This document shows, piece by piece, positions 18,689 to 28,400 of a DNA stretch of 64,000 bases. A program made the translations under genes and the position numbers. How positions within the stretch are numbered: the stretch's first letter is position 1; every line of letters starts with the position of its first letter. The notes below the pieces were generated by a model. It saw only the letters and a list, made by a program, of their open reading frames with translations. It did not search any database and was not told where the DNA came from. This DNA is from Carbonatibacter sp965199245 (lineage in GTDB: Bacteria; Pseudomonadota; Alphaproteobacteria; Kiloniellales; Kiloniellaceae), in assembly GCA_965199245.1 (NCBI GenBank), contig CBDAQP010000002.1:124001-188000 (forward strand). The letters are read 5' to 3'.

Positions 18689-19279
18689 ATGATGCTTTTG
18701 CAACGGCAGTCCTCTTTTCCTTTTGTTCTGGCCTCGGCCTCTGTGCGGCGTCGGGATCTCCTGGCCCGGATTGGCGTAGTCGCCGATGTGATTGACCCCG
18801 CCGATCTGGATGAATGCCCGCAAAAATTTGAACAGCCTGTCCCTTATGCCAAACGCATGGCTCTGGAAAAAACCCGGAGCGTCGCGGCCCGTCATGAGGG
18901 GGCTTTTGTTTTGGGCGGGGATACCGTGGTGGCCTTGGGACGGCGCATTTTGCCCAAGGCTGATGACGAAGACACCGCGCGTTTTTGTTTGCAATCCCTG
19001 TCGGGTCGGCGGCACCGCGTGATCGGGGGCTATGCCCTGATCTGCCCTGATGGGCGTATGACGACCCGCCTGGTTCAAACTCTGGTGCGGTTCAAACGCA
19101 TGGACGCGACGGAGATTGACGCTTGTCTTGCGGCGGGGGATTGGAGGGGCAAGGCAGGAGGCTATGCTCTACAGGGCAGTGCGGCGGCCTTTGTTCCCGC
19201 GATTAACGGCTCTTATAGCAACGTTGTTGGCCTCTCCTTGCCAGAAATATTTAATCTTTTGAAAGGAAACGGTTTTTGA
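18689..19279 (+). CDS. maf: Maf family nucleotide pyrophosphatase
   Basis: This 196-aa protein belongs to a family that hydrolyses non-canonical or modified nucleoside triphosphates. The N-terminus has LASASVRRRDLLARIG, close to the usual LAS-S-RR-LL motif. VLGGDTVVALGRRILPKA carries the catalytic acidic region, and LSGRRHRVIGGYALI and GKAGGYALQGSAA follow. The chosen ATG (18689, with another at 18692) lies 17 bp after the phosphatase stop. In many alphaproteobacteria infA sits in this gap, but here it is absent. The TGA overlaps the rng ATG by one base. Confidence 0.92.
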   Translation: MMLLQRQSSFPFVLASASVRRRDLLARIGVVADVIDPADLDECPQKFEQPVPYAKRMALEKTRSVAARHEGAFVLGGDTVVALGRRILPKADDEDTARFCLQSLSGRRHRVIGGYALICPDGRMTTRLVQTLVRFKRMDATEIDACLAAGDWRGKAGGYALQGSAAAFVPAINGSYSNVVGLSLPEIFNLLKGNGF

Positions 19280-20388
19280 TGGGGGGCGATGGTCTTTACC
19301 TCGATTATTGGCCGGGTGAATGGCGTGTGGCGGTGATGCAGGGCGGACGTTTGGCTGATTGCTATCTGGAACGTGCGTCGCGCCCCGTGTTGCACGGGGC
19401 CGTTTTTTCGGGAGCTGTGCGCAAGGTTCACCCCCCGATGCAGGCGGCCTTTGTTGATTTGGGTCTGGACTGCGATGGTCTCTTGCCCCTCGCACAGGTC
19501 GAAGACAGCGACCTGACCGCGCAGGGCACCCTTGCCGAAGGCCGGTTGATTGCCTGTTGTATTCAGCGCGAAGCCTTCGAGGACAAGGGGCCGCGTTTGA
19601 CCGCTCGCCTGTCTAACGCAGACCGCCAGGCCGTCGCTGACTGGCATAAGAGCGGGGGCCGCGTCGGTGTGGTGTCCTGTCCTGACCCGCTCGATCACTG
19701 GCTCGCCCCTTGGCGGAACTCTGGTCTGCCGCTTTATTTTACGCAAAGCTCTGTCCTCGACCGCCTGCGCTGCGTTGGTTTGGGGACACTCGTTCCGGTT
19801 TCGGCGGTGGGCGAGGTCGCGCTGTTTGAACGCGCGGGTGTAGAGGCCGAACTGGATGCGTTGTTATACCCCGCTGTCGCCTTGCCGTCCGGGGGGGGAT
19901 TGCTGATTGAACAGACCCGCACACTCTGCGCCATTGATGTCAATACAGGTCATGCCACGCAACATAAAACCCTGATTCGCGATGCCGTCGCCGAACTGAT
20001 GCGTCAGTTGCGCCTGCGTAATATTGGCGGGCGTATTGTGGTTGATCTGCCCTTTCTTAAAAATACGGATGATCTGGTGAATGATCTGCGCCGTCTCTGT
20101 CGGGCCGATCCGGCCGCGATGCGCTTCCAGCCGCCCTCTGCCTCTGGCTTGCTGGAATTGACCCGCCATCGTCGGGGCCATTCCTGGCGCGATTTGATGT
20201 CTGTGCCAACGGGCCTAGACGGCATGGGGGCTGCCCTGTCGCGTGAAGCACAGTCTTATCACGCCTGCCGCGCGGTTTTGCGCGGGGGAGCGGCGGCCTG
20301 GCAGGATACCCCCGATCCGATCAAGGATATGATTCGCGACACCGCACTCGGCCAGACCCTGCACCAACGTACGGGACTTGCCCTGTGA
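19279..20388 (+). CDS. rng: Ribonuclease E/G family protein
   Basis: This 369-aa endoribonuclease, of the size of RNase G, is expected to cut single-stranded RNA during rRNA and mRNA maturation. The N-terminal S1-like region includes RKVHPPMQAAFVDLGLDCDG. The catalytic part has CAIDVNTG (first metal-binding Asp) and NIGGRIVVDLPF (second Asp). VDLPF is a small departure from the usual VIDFIDM. I see no CPxC zinc-link. A TTG at 19276 is in frame, but the ATG at 19279 overlapping the maf stop (TGATG) is more likely. Confidence 0.9.
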   Translation: MGGDGLYLDYWPGEWRVAVMQGGRLADCYLERASRPVLHGAVFSGAVRKVHPPMQAAFVDLGLDCDGLLPLAQVEDSDLTAQGTLAEGRLIACCIQREAFEDKGPRLTARLSNADRQAVADWHKSGGRVGVVSCPDPLDHWLAPWRNSGLPLYFTQSSVLDRLRCVGLGTLVPVSAVGEVALFERAGVEAELDALLYPAVALPSGGGLLIEQTRTLCAIDVNTGHATQHKTLIRDAVAELMRQLRLRNIGGRIVVDLPFLKNTDDLVNDLRRLCRADPAAMRFQPPSASGLLELTRHRRGHSWRDLMSVPTGLDGMGAALSREAQSYHACRAVLRGGAAAWQDTPDPIKDMIRDTALGQTLHQRTGLAL

Positions 20389-20399
20389 AAGGACAAAAG

Positions 20400-20621
20400 A
20401 TGCCAAAACAACGCTGTGTGCTCTGTGCTCGGGCGGTACATGAAAACTATAAACCCTTTTGCTCCCGCCGCTGTGCCGATGTGGATTTGAACCGCTGGCT
20501 ATCCGAAGGCTATCGCATTCCTGTACAGGATGAAGACTTTCCCACAGATCCTGCGCGGGCGGATTGCGGTCGTGGAGTAGAATTGACGCCGAACGCCCCG
20601 GACGACAAGACAAGGCACTGA
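20400..20621 (+). CDS. yacG: YacG family zinc protein (DNA gyrase inhibitor)
   Basis: This 73-aa protein has four zinc ligands arranged as CVLC at the N-terminus and CSRRC 16 residues on, followed by ADVDLNRWLSEGYRIP, the family's conserved segment. E. coli YacG binds gyrase; the role here is inferred from that. The ATG at 20400 has AAAGGA at the right distance. A GTG at 20385 overlapping the rng stop is the alternative. Confidence 0.9.
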   Translation: MPKQRCVLCARAVHENYKPFCSRRCADVDLNRWLSEGYRIPVQDEDFPTDPARADCGRGVELTPNAPDDKTRH

Positions 20622-20770
20622 ATGCTGTCTTTCAAAAAAAACAGGGAGAACTCTCGCGAGCACAAAGCTTCATAACGATCCGGGCGACTATGCCTTGGCT
20701 CAAGCGCACTTCAACACAATCCCAAGAAGACGTAAAATCGGCGAGAACCTCGTTGGCCGGCAGGAAACGA

Positions 20771-20796
20771 CTTGATGCTCCGGACGACGGGGATCG
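20771..20796 (+). repeat. Imperfect direct repeat, left copy (flanks putR-putA)
   Basis: The 26-bp sequence beginning CTTGATGCTCCGGACGACGG recurs with a few changes at 25118-25144, just before tRNA-Phe. Both copies are in the same orientation and flank the putR-putA pair. The rest of the gap between yacG and putR (20622-20812) shows no gene. Confidence 0.55.
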
Positions 20797-20812
20797 GGGT
20801 TTTTGTGGATGC

Positions 20813-21280
20813 TCAGTTGTCTTTGATGCTGTCCATCGAAACGAATGTCGATGTACTTGCAACCTGTGGCAGGGTCGAAATCTGTTCGCCTAATACCTTG
20901 CGAAAGGCACTCATATCTTTGGAGCGTACTTTTAACAGATAGTCAAAAGACCCTGCAATCATATGACACTGTTCAATTTCGGGAATCCGATGCACAGCAT
21001 CGTTAAAGGCATCCAGCGTGGTTTCCCGCGTTTCTTTGAGCTTGACCGTGATAAAGGCCACCTGCGCCTGCTGTAATTTTTGCGGGTTCACCACCGCGCG
21101 AAATCCGATGATATAGCCCTCTGCCCGCAGGCGATTCAGGCGGTTGTGGCAGGGCGTTTTCGACAGTCCAACCTGCGTTGCAAGGGCCGTGATGCTCAAG
21201 CGTCCATCACGGCACAGCGCGTCAAGAATTTTGCGGTCGTAGTGGTCAATTCGACTATTTTCTGGTGAATTTTTTTTCAT
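20813..21280 (-). CDS. putR: Lrp/AsnC-family regulator, probable proline-responsive activator of putA
   Basis: This 155-aa protein has an N-terminal helix-turn-helix (RIDHYDRKILDALCRDGRLS, then LATQVGLSKTPCHNRLNRL) and a C-terminal RAM ligand-binding domain (HMIAGSFDYLLKVRSKDMSA). It is divergent from putA with a 192-bp AT-rich spacer. This matches the known PutR/PdhR-type arrangement in alphaproteobacteria, where an Lrp-like protein activates putA in response to proline. Symbol assignment rests on that context. The ATG at 21280 is preceded by AGGAAAA. Confidence 0.85.
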   Translation of the reverse strand: MKKNSPENSRIDHYDRKILDALCRDGRLSITALATQVGLSKTPCHNRLNRLRAEGYIIGFRAVVNPQKLQQAQVAFITVKLKETRETTLDAFNDAVHRIPEIEQCHMIAGSFDYLLKVRSKDMSAFRKVLGEQISTLPQVASTSTFVSMDSIKDN

Positions 21281-21313
21281 TTTTCCTATAATTCCACCAA
21301 AATTAAGGAAAAA
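21280..21313. promoter_or_regulatory. AT-rich inverted repeat, candidate PutR operator
   Basis: TTTTTCCTATAATT (21280-21293) mirrors AATTAAGGAAAAA (21301-21313), with one extra base in the left arm and a 7-bp centre. It overlaps the putR ribosome-binding site, so binding here could autorepress putR as well as act on putA. The rest of the 21314-21472 spacer is AT-rich and probably holds the putA promoter. I see no clear -35/-10 pair. Confidence 0.45.
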
Positions 21314-21472
21314 TTCTGTTATTTTTGCCTAATAAAGTCAACATAATTTTTGTTTTTGTGACAAATTCCAAAAAAAGAAAAACATTTGTCTCACGGGGGC
21401 AAGTTGAACAGGGCTGTTTGAACGGGGCAAGTTGAATGGGGGCGAAGTTGGGTAGGGAGGCAAAAAATACAG

Positions 21473-24400
21473 ATGGACAAACCAGCTGACAAATTAACCG
21501 AACTACGCACAAAAATCAGGAACCACCGCGATCAGCATCAGATTTTGGTGGATTTGGTACAGAATTTTGGCTTGAGCCGACAGGACAGAATGCAGGTACA
21601 ATCCCTTGCGATTGATCTGGTGACCAACCTGCGTACGCAGAACAAACCAGTGCTGATGGATCGTTTTTTGTCGGATTATGGTTTGGATACGGACGAGGGC
21701 CTGTCCTTGATGTGCCTGGCAGAGGCTTTCCTCCGCACCCCCGATTCCCCGACCCTTGATGCGTTGATTGCCGATAAACTCGCCCCCTTTGCCCACAGCA
21801 CCAAAAAGTCGACGTCCCCTGTGATACAGGCCGCAATCCTAACCCTGCGTATGGCGGGCCGGATGCTCGCGGTTCCCCGGCAAAAAACCGCCATGGATCG
21901 TATTCATGCTGTGGTTCGGCGTTTGGGTGAGCCGCTTGTCCGCGTGGCCCTGCGGCGGGTGATGACTGATATCGGGCAACAGTTTGTACAGGGTCAAACG
22001 ATTGACGCGGCCACTGCACAGGCGCAAGAGGGCCAACGCTATTCCTATGACATGTTGGGGGAGGCCGCGCGCACTGCCGAAGACGCCGCCGGTTTTTATG
22101 CCGCCTATGACCAGGCGATCAGTCATCTGTCCGGGCAGTGCAGGGGGGATGATCCGCGCCAGAATCCCGGTATATCGGTCAAACTGTCCGCGCTTCACCC
22201 CCGCTATGAGACGCGCCAAAAAAACCGCGTGATGAGCGAGCTTGTCCCCCGGGTCAGGGTCCTGGCCTGTCGGGCCAGACAGGTCGGATTGGGCTTTACC
22301 ATTGATGCCGAGGAATCCGAACGCCTGGATATTTCGCTCGATGTGATTGCGGCGGTTTTACAAACGCCAGACCTGTCGGAGTGGGCGGGCTTTGGTGTGG
22401 TGGTACAGGCGTATGACCTCCGGGCTTCTGCCGTGATTGACTGGCTGGATGAATTGGCGCGGGGCCTTGATCGTCAGATCATGGTGCGACTGGTCAAGGG
22501 TGCTTATTGGGATCGTGAGATCAAGCGGGCGCAGGTGGACGGCGTGGCCGATTTTCCGGTCTTTACGCACAAATCAATGACCGATGTGTCCTATCTCTGT
22601 TGTGCGCGGCAACTCCTGATAAAATCTGCGCGCCTTTTCCCGCAGTTTGCGACCCACAACGCCCATAGCCTCTGTGCCATTTTACAGATGGCGCAACAGT
22701 TGACGCAACAGAACCCATCCTATGAATTCCAGCGCCTGCACGGCATGGGGGCGGCGTTGCACGAACTCGTGCGGGCGCACACAGGCACGCCCTGTCGCGT
22801 TTATGCCCCCGTGGGGGCGCACCGGAACCTTTTGCCCTATCTGGTGCGGCGTCTGCTGGAAAATGGCGCAAATTCGTCCTTTGTCAACCAGATCTCTGAT
22901 GAAAATATCGATCCGGCCCACATCGCCGCCGACCCCTTTGCACAGGTCGAAAAAATACAAGACCCCCCAAACATCAGTGCGGGTCTCGTCGCCCCCGGTG
23001 ATCTCTATCAACCCGACCGCGCCAATTCGCGCGGATGGGATATGCAATCTGTCCCAGACTTAACCCGTTTTCATCAGGCCAGAGTGTCCTTTCAATCCTG
23101 TCAATGGCATGCCCGCCCCCTTGTCGCGGGGCTTGATTTTGATGGGGGAGGCCACCCCGTTTATAGCCCCAATAATCGCGGCGACTGTCTGGGCACCGTT
23201 GCCCGGGCCACAGAAACCACCGCCACCCACGCGTTATCACGGGCGCGTGTCTGGTCGGAGACCACGGTTCGGCAGAGAAAACAGATTCTGGACAAGGTCG
23301 CGGTCCTCTACGAAGACCATCACGGCGAACTCTGCGCTGTGCTCTGCCGCGAAGCGGGAAAAACAGCCCCCGATGCCATTGCGGAACTCAGGGAAGCCGT
23401 CGATTTTCTCCGCTTTTATGGGGCGGAGGCCCTGCGCCTTGAGTCTGGATCACGGGGGATTATCACCTGTCTGTCACCGTGGAATTTTCCTCTTGCGATC
23501 TTTACCGGGCAGATTGCGGCGGCCCTTGCGGCGGGTAATGGTGTTGTGGCGAAACCGGCACAACCGACAACGATCACGGCGTGGATAGCTGTGCGCCTGA
23601 TGCGGGCCGCAGGTGTTCCCGATGATGTGATCCAGCTTGTGCCGGGGGATGGGCCGGTGATTGGTAAAATCCTGACCACCGACCGGCGCGTTGCGGGCCT
23701 GTGCTTTACCGGATCAACAGCGGTGGCCCGGACTCTGTCGCGCAATGTCGCCGACAGCCTTGAACCAGACTCGCTTTTTATCGCCGAAACCGGGGGGGTC
23801 AACGCGATGATTGTTGATTCAACCGCCCTGCCGGAACAGGCTGTTCAGGACATTGTTGACTCGGCCTTCCGTTCTTGCGGGCAACGCTGTTCGGCCCTGC
23901 GTGTGCTGTATCTGCAACGTGATATTGCCGATGATTTTCTGCGGGTGCTGTTTGGGGCCATGGATGAACTGACCATCGGGCATCCGTGGGATTTGGCTAC
24001 CGATGTCGGGCCGCTTATCACGGCGGCGGCCCGTGCGGATATCCTTGATTATATCGCGGCGGCCCGGCGCGATGGTCGTCTGCTCAAACAATTGGATGTC
24101 CCGCCCGATCTCTGTGCCAGTGGCTTTTTTGTCGGGCCTGCGGTCATCACGGGAGCGGGGATGCCTACGCGGGAGGTCTTCGGCCCTGTGCTTCACGTCT
24201 GTACCTTTGCCGCAGATGACATTGACACGGTTGTTGATACAATCAATGCTGCAGGCTTTGGCTTAACCTTTGGCCTTCATTCGCGCATTGATGCGCGGGT
24301 GCAACAGATTACCCGCCGACTTATGGTTGGCAACCTTTATGTCAACCGCAATCAAATCGGAGCAGTGGTCAGCACCCAGCCCTTTGGGGGGGAGGGCCTG

Positions 24401-25006
24401 TCAGGCACTGGCCCCAAGGCCGGCGGCCCGCATTATCTACCCGCTTTTCAACACCGCGATATGCCGTTGCATCCGCTCGCCCCGGTGTCTTGCGTTGATC
24501 CGGTACAGGTACAGGCGTTACTGGATGCCGCCCACCCCGACCTTTTGACTCCCCGTTCAACTGACGACCGCCCCGGGCCAACGGGGGAATGCAACCGCTT
24601 GTCTTTGTTCGCGCGCGGGACGATCCTGTGCCTTGGCCCCACGGCGGCGGATGCGCGCAAACAAATGGACATTGCCCGTGAACACGGCTGTACGGCTGTG
24701 GGTATTGCCCCGGGCCTGCGTGGCCCTATGACCTGTGATGGTTTTTTAGACCGGGCCGCTTTGCCTGATTTGAACGGCTTTGATGCCGTCGCACTCTGGT
24801 CTGAACGCGATGACCTGACCCGTGTGCGCCGATGTCTGGCCGGGCGTGAGGGGCCATTCATTCCCCTCATCCCCTTCGCACAAATGGGCCAGGACTGCCT
24901 GCGCGAACGTCACCTCTGCGTTGATACCACGGCGGCGGGGGGGAATGCGACGCTGTTACAATCTCTTTCAAATGACCTCTCCCGGAACCCCACCCGATTT
25001 TTTTGA
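21473..25006 (+). CDS. putA: Bifunctional proline dehydrogenase / L-glutamate gamma-semialdehyde dehydrogenase
   Basis: The enzyme oxidises proline to glutamate in two steps: an FAD-dependent, membrane-associated step, then an NAD+-dependent one. The protein is 1177 aa. The proline dehydrogenase barrel covers roughly residues 140-440 (TIDAEESERLD, MVRLVKGAYWDREIKRAQ, ATHNAHSL). The aldehyde dehydrogenase part covers about 500-950 (LSPWNFPLAIFTGQIAAALA, FTGSTAVA, ETGGVNA with the general base Glu, RSCGQRCSALR with the catalytic Cys near residue 805). A further C-terminal domain (about 1000-1177) is usual for long PutA. No ribbon-helix-helix domain is seen at the N-terminus, so regulation is left to the divergent Lrp-type gene. 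Confidence 0.96.
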   Translation: MDKPADKLTELRTKIRNHRDQHQILVDLVQNFGLSRQDRMQVQSLAIDLVTNLRTQNKPVLMDRFLSDYGLDTDEGLSLMCLAEAFLRTPDSPTLDALIADKLAPFAHSTKKSTSPVIQAAILTLRMAGRMLAVPRQKTAMDRIHAVVRRLGEPLVRVALRRVMTDIGQQFVQGQTIDAATAQAQEGQRYSYDMLGEAARTAEDAAGFYAAYDQAISHLSGQCRGDDPRQNPGISVKLSALHPRYETRQKNRVMSELVPRVRVLACRARQVGLGFTIDAEESERLDISLDVIAAVLQTPDLSEWAGFGVVVQAYDLRASAVIDWLDELARGLDRQIMVRLVKGAYWDREIKRAQVDGVADFPVFTHKSMTDVSYLCCARQLLIKSARLFPQFATHNAHSLCAILQMAQQLTQQNPSYEFQRLHGMGAALHELVRAHTGTPCRVYAPVGAHRNLLPYLVRRLLENGANSSFVNQISDENIDPAHIAADPFAQVEKIQDPPNISAGLVAPGDLYQPDRANSRGWDMQSVPDLTRFHQARVSFQSCQWHARPLVAGLDFDGGGHPVYSPNNRGDCLGTVARATETTATHALSRARVWSETTVRQRKQILDKVAVLYEDHHGELCAVLCREAGKTAPDAIAELREAVDFLRFYGAEALRLESGSRGIITCLSPWNFPLAIFTGQIAAALAAGNGVVAKPAQPTTITAWIAVRLMRAAGVPDDVIQLVPGDGPVIGKILTTDRRVAGLCFTGSTAVARTLSRNVADSLEPDSLFIAETGGVNAMIVDSTALPEQAVQDIVDSAFRSCGQRCSALRVLYLQRDIADDFLRVLFGAMDELTIGHPWDLATDVGPLITAAARADILDYIAAARRDGRLLKQLDVPPDLCASGFFVGPAVITGAGMPTREVFGPVLHVCTFAADDIDTVVDTINAAGFGLTFGLHSRIDARVQQITRRLMVGNLYVNRNQIGAVVSTQPFGGEGLSGTGPKAGGPHYLPAFQHRDMPLHPLAPVSCVDPVQVQALLDAAHPDLLTPRSTDDRPGPTGECNRLSLFARGTILCLGPTAADARKQMDIAREHGCTAVGIAPGLRGPMTCDGFLDRAALPDLNGFDAVALWSERDDLTRVRRCLAGREGPFIPLIPFAQMGQDCLRERHLCVDTTAAGGNATLLQSLSNDLSRNPTRFF

Positions 25007-25025
25007 GTTTTTCTCCTCAAAAAAA
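24998..25025 (+). terminator. Terminator-like inverted repeat at the putA stop
   Basis: TTTTTTTGAG (24998-25007) is complementary to CTCAAAAAAA (25016-25025) across an 8-nt loop, and the putA TGA lies inside the left arm. The stem is almost all A/T and no T-tract follows on the + strand, so termination efficiency is doubtful. Confidence 0.3.
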
Positions 25026-25117
25026 CTGGACAGGGCCTGAACTCTTGTTTACAAGTCGCCCCGACGCTTGGTCTTGAATGTATCTTGAAAATGTCTGCCT
25101 CTGCTGGCAAAAAATGG

Positions 25118-25144
25118 CTTGATGCCCCGGGCGACGGGGGTTCG
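25118..25144 (+). repeat. Imperfect direct repeat, right copy (flanks putR-putA)
   Basis: CTTGATGCCCCGGGCGACGG and the following bases match the copy at 20771-20796 with a few substitutions and one inserted G. It ends 41 bp before tRNA-Phe. Confidence 0.55.
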
Positions 25145-25185
25145 TGTCTGACGGGGGCTGGTGTTTTCAGAGATACTCAAAAAAG

Positions 25186-25261
<76 letters not shown>

Positions 25262-25393
25262 TTTTTTGGTGTCCTGCGCCTGAGATCCGATGGCGGTTGC
25301 GCCCCTCCCTTTTAAAAAAGCCTCCTGCGTCCTCTCGGAGAGGTTGTACGCGCCGTCGTGGCAGGTCTCGAAATCTATTGTTATGATGTCCAC
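25262..25393 (-). pseudogene. N-terminal fragment of a phage-type DNA polymerase/3'-5' exonuclease
   Basis: Read leftwards from the ATG at 25393, the translation begins MDIITIDFETCHDGAYNLSE and then RTQEAF, with AIG about 15 residues later. This resembles the start of phage family-A DNA polymerases, where ITIDFET is exonuclease motif I with its two acidic metal ligands and is followed by Y-LS--T-E-Y. After about 45 codons the frame runs into tRNA-Phe, so only the first part of the exonuclease domain survives. Family assignment is by motif resemblance only. Confidence 0.5.
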
Positions 25394-25479
25394 TGTTTTC
25401 TCCTGTTTTCGATTTCTTTCTCCGCATAAAGGATAAGTTTTTGTAGGTCTTTGATGCGGTCTCCTTTCCTCCGTAAGGG
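25381..25479 (-). pseudogene. C-terminal fragment of an unknown gene cut by the CRISPR array
   Basis: On the minus strand a frame enters from the first CRISPR repeat and reads a charged helix ending LILYAEKEIENRRKQWTS and stop. The stop overlaps the polymerase-fragment ATG by 13 bp, an overlap typical of consecutive genes in a phage operon. I do not recognise the family. It may be the tail of the gene that preceded the polymerase before the array replaced the rest. Confidence 0.3.
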
Positions 25480-28400
25480 GTTGCGGGTTGCATCCGAAGT
25501 CAGATGATGTAAGCTCAGGTTTCGCAAGGGCTGGTTGCGGAGGGCGTTGCGGGTTGCATCCGAAGTCAGATGATGTAAGCTTGCGGTCTTTGACACTGCC
25601 ACTACAGTTTGGTTGCGGGTTGCATCCGAAGTCAGATGATGTAAGCTAAAGACAAGGGCGAGACGCTCATTGAAAAGTTGCGGGTTGCATCCGAAGTCAG
25701 ATGATGTAAGCTAGGGTCGTTTGAGAATGTCGCATTTATACAGTTGCGGGTTGCATCCGAAGTCAGATGATGTAAGCTGCGGCTATCTGCTTTAGATGTG
25801 CCACTATAGTTGCGGGTTGCATCCGAAGTCAGATGATGTAAGCTTCCGGCAAGTGTTTTTGCACCAGCGCCACAGTTGCGGGTTGCATCCGAAGTCAGAT
25901 GATGTAAGCTAGCTGAACAAGGAGATAGCCACGCCAAGTAGTTGCGGGTTGCATCCGAAGTCAGATGATGTAAGCTTATAAAAGCATCATAGAATCAGAC
26001 CGCGACGTTGCGGGTTGCATCCGAAGTCAGATGATGTAAGCTTGCGGTCTTTGACACTGCCACTACAGTTTGGTTGCGGGTTGCATCCGAAGTCAGATGA
26101 TGTAAGCTATATCCATTGTTTTATCCCTCATCTTCACAGTTGCGGGTTGCATCCGAAGTCAGATGATGTAAGCTAGCGTTCAATTCCGGCGTTGTTATTT
26201 ACAGGTTGCGGGTTGCATCCGAAGTCAGATGATGTAAGCTTCTTCTTTTGTCTCGTATCCAAGATCACTTGTTGCGGGTTGCATCCGAAGTCAGATGATG
26301 TAAGCTGGCAGTCCGGGGAGATTGAGCGTCGCGAGTGTTGCGGGTTGCATCCGAAGTCAGATGATGTAAGCTCTGACGCCTGTGCGTGTCACCACTGCGG
26401 CAGTTGCGGGTTGCATCCGAAGTCAGATGATGTAAGCTTGCGCGCCAAACCGGCAAGACCTTCACCACGTTGCGGGTTGCATCCGAAGTCAGATGATGTA
26501 AGCTACCCGCGCCCGCACACCGCCCAGTTCTTCCGTTGCGGGTTGCATCCGAAGTCAGATGATGTAAGCTAGGGATAGAATTGGATGATCGGCGCGCCCA
26601 GTTGCGGGTTGCATCCGAAGTCAGATGATGTAAGCTAATCTCATCAAAATCCTCATCAAAATCTCAGTTGCGGGTTGCATCCGAAGTCAGATGATGTAAG
26701 CTCTCATCAAAATCCTCATCAAAATCCTCATCAAAATCCCTCAAGTTGCGGGTTGCATCCGAAGTCAGATGATGTAAGCTCTTTCCCTTATCCTGTCTGG
26801 TCGTCGGTGAGTTGCGGGTTGCATCCGAAGTCAGATGATGTAAGCTTATGGGTTTTGTCTCAATTTCTATTTTAGGGTTGCGGGTTGCATCCGAAGTCAG
26901 ATGATGTAAGCTATTTTCAGGGGCATTGTCCCCTAGACCCTGGTTGCGGGTTGCATCCGAAGTCAGATGATGTAAGCTCGACGTGACAGAAAGGGAAAAA
27001 GCTCATGAGTTGCGGGTTGCATCCGAAGTCAGATGATGTAAGCTCAAACAACTGAACAAAACCTTTTCAGAATCGTTGCGGGTTGCATCCGAAGTCAGAT
27101 GATGTAAGCTCACCCGCTATGGCGACAGCCGCATTGAGGGGTTGCGGGTTGCATCCGAAGTCAGATGATGTAAGCTACCCGCGCCCGCACACCGCCCAGT
27201 TCTTCCGTTGCGGGTTGCATCCGAAGTCAGATGATGTAAGCTCGTTGTCGTGCCCAATGAGCTGTGGGAGATGTTGCGGGTTGCATCCGAAGTCAGATGA
27301 TGTAAGCTAAGTGGCCAACAGTGGCGCACTCGAGGGCGGTTGCGGGTTGCATCCGAAGTCAGATGATGTAAGCTCCGGACAGGGCTTCATTGCGCCATTG
27401 TCTTGGTTGCGGGTTGCATCCGAAGTCAGATGATGTAAGCTCCGCATTGTCTTTTTTAAACGTCTCAATATGTTGCGGGTTGCATCCGAAGTCAGATGAT
27501 GTAAGCTCGATCACGGCCTCGTCCTAGAAACTGGCGAGTTGCGGGTTGCATCCGAAGTCAGATGATGTAAGCTGGAGCTGTTGACCCGTGCCTTGCGCGG
27601 GTGGTTGCGGGTTGCATCCGAAGTCAGATGATGTAAGCTTTTATCGGCTGTGGTCGTCCAGACCTCTTTGTTGCGGGTTGCATCCGAAGTCAGATGATGT
27701 AAGCTAAAAACACACTATGCCCGCGCCATGCAGCGGTTGCGGGTTGCATCCGAAGTCAGATGATGTAAGCTCAACGATGGTTCACCATGGCTTGCAGGTC
27801 TGTTGCGGGTTGCATCCGAAGTCAGATGATGTAAGCTTGGGCGCGGGCAAGATCGTCCAGATCGATGGTTGCGGGTTGCATCCGAAGTCAGATGATGTAA
27901 GCTGTCTTTGTCGGGCGGCCAGTTGCTTGATTTGTTGCGGGTTGCATCCGAAGTCAGATGATGTAAGCTACTGCGGTTGACAGGCCCACAGCCAACAGCG
28001 TTGCGGGTTGCATCCGAAGTCAGATGATGTAAGCTCTCGGTGTGATGTACAACAACGGGTTCGGCGTTGCGGGTTGCATCCGAAGTCAGATGATGTAAGC
28101 TCGCCTTGAGGTGGAGCGGCGCGAAGCGGTTGTTGCGGGTTGCATCCGAAGTCAGATGATGTAAGCTGATCATAATGCTGAACATGCCGTCCGCCCTGTT
28201 GCGGGTTGCATCCGAAGTCAGATGATGTAAGCTGTCGCTACTTTTGAGATACGTCGATCCTCTGTTGCGGGTTGCATCCGAAGTCAGATGATGTAAGCTT
28301 GTTTTGGGCGCAAAACAACGGCAGCCTGGGGTTGCGGGTTGCATCCGAAGTCAGATGATGTAAGCTCGGCTGGAACGCGCGGCGCAGATCGGGCAGGTTG

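Noticed and set aside
21473..21620. DNA-binding ribbon-helix-helix domain at the PutA N-terminus (trifunctional PutA)
   Set aside because: The N-terminal residues do not resemble that domain; an Lrp-type regulator is encoded divergently instead.
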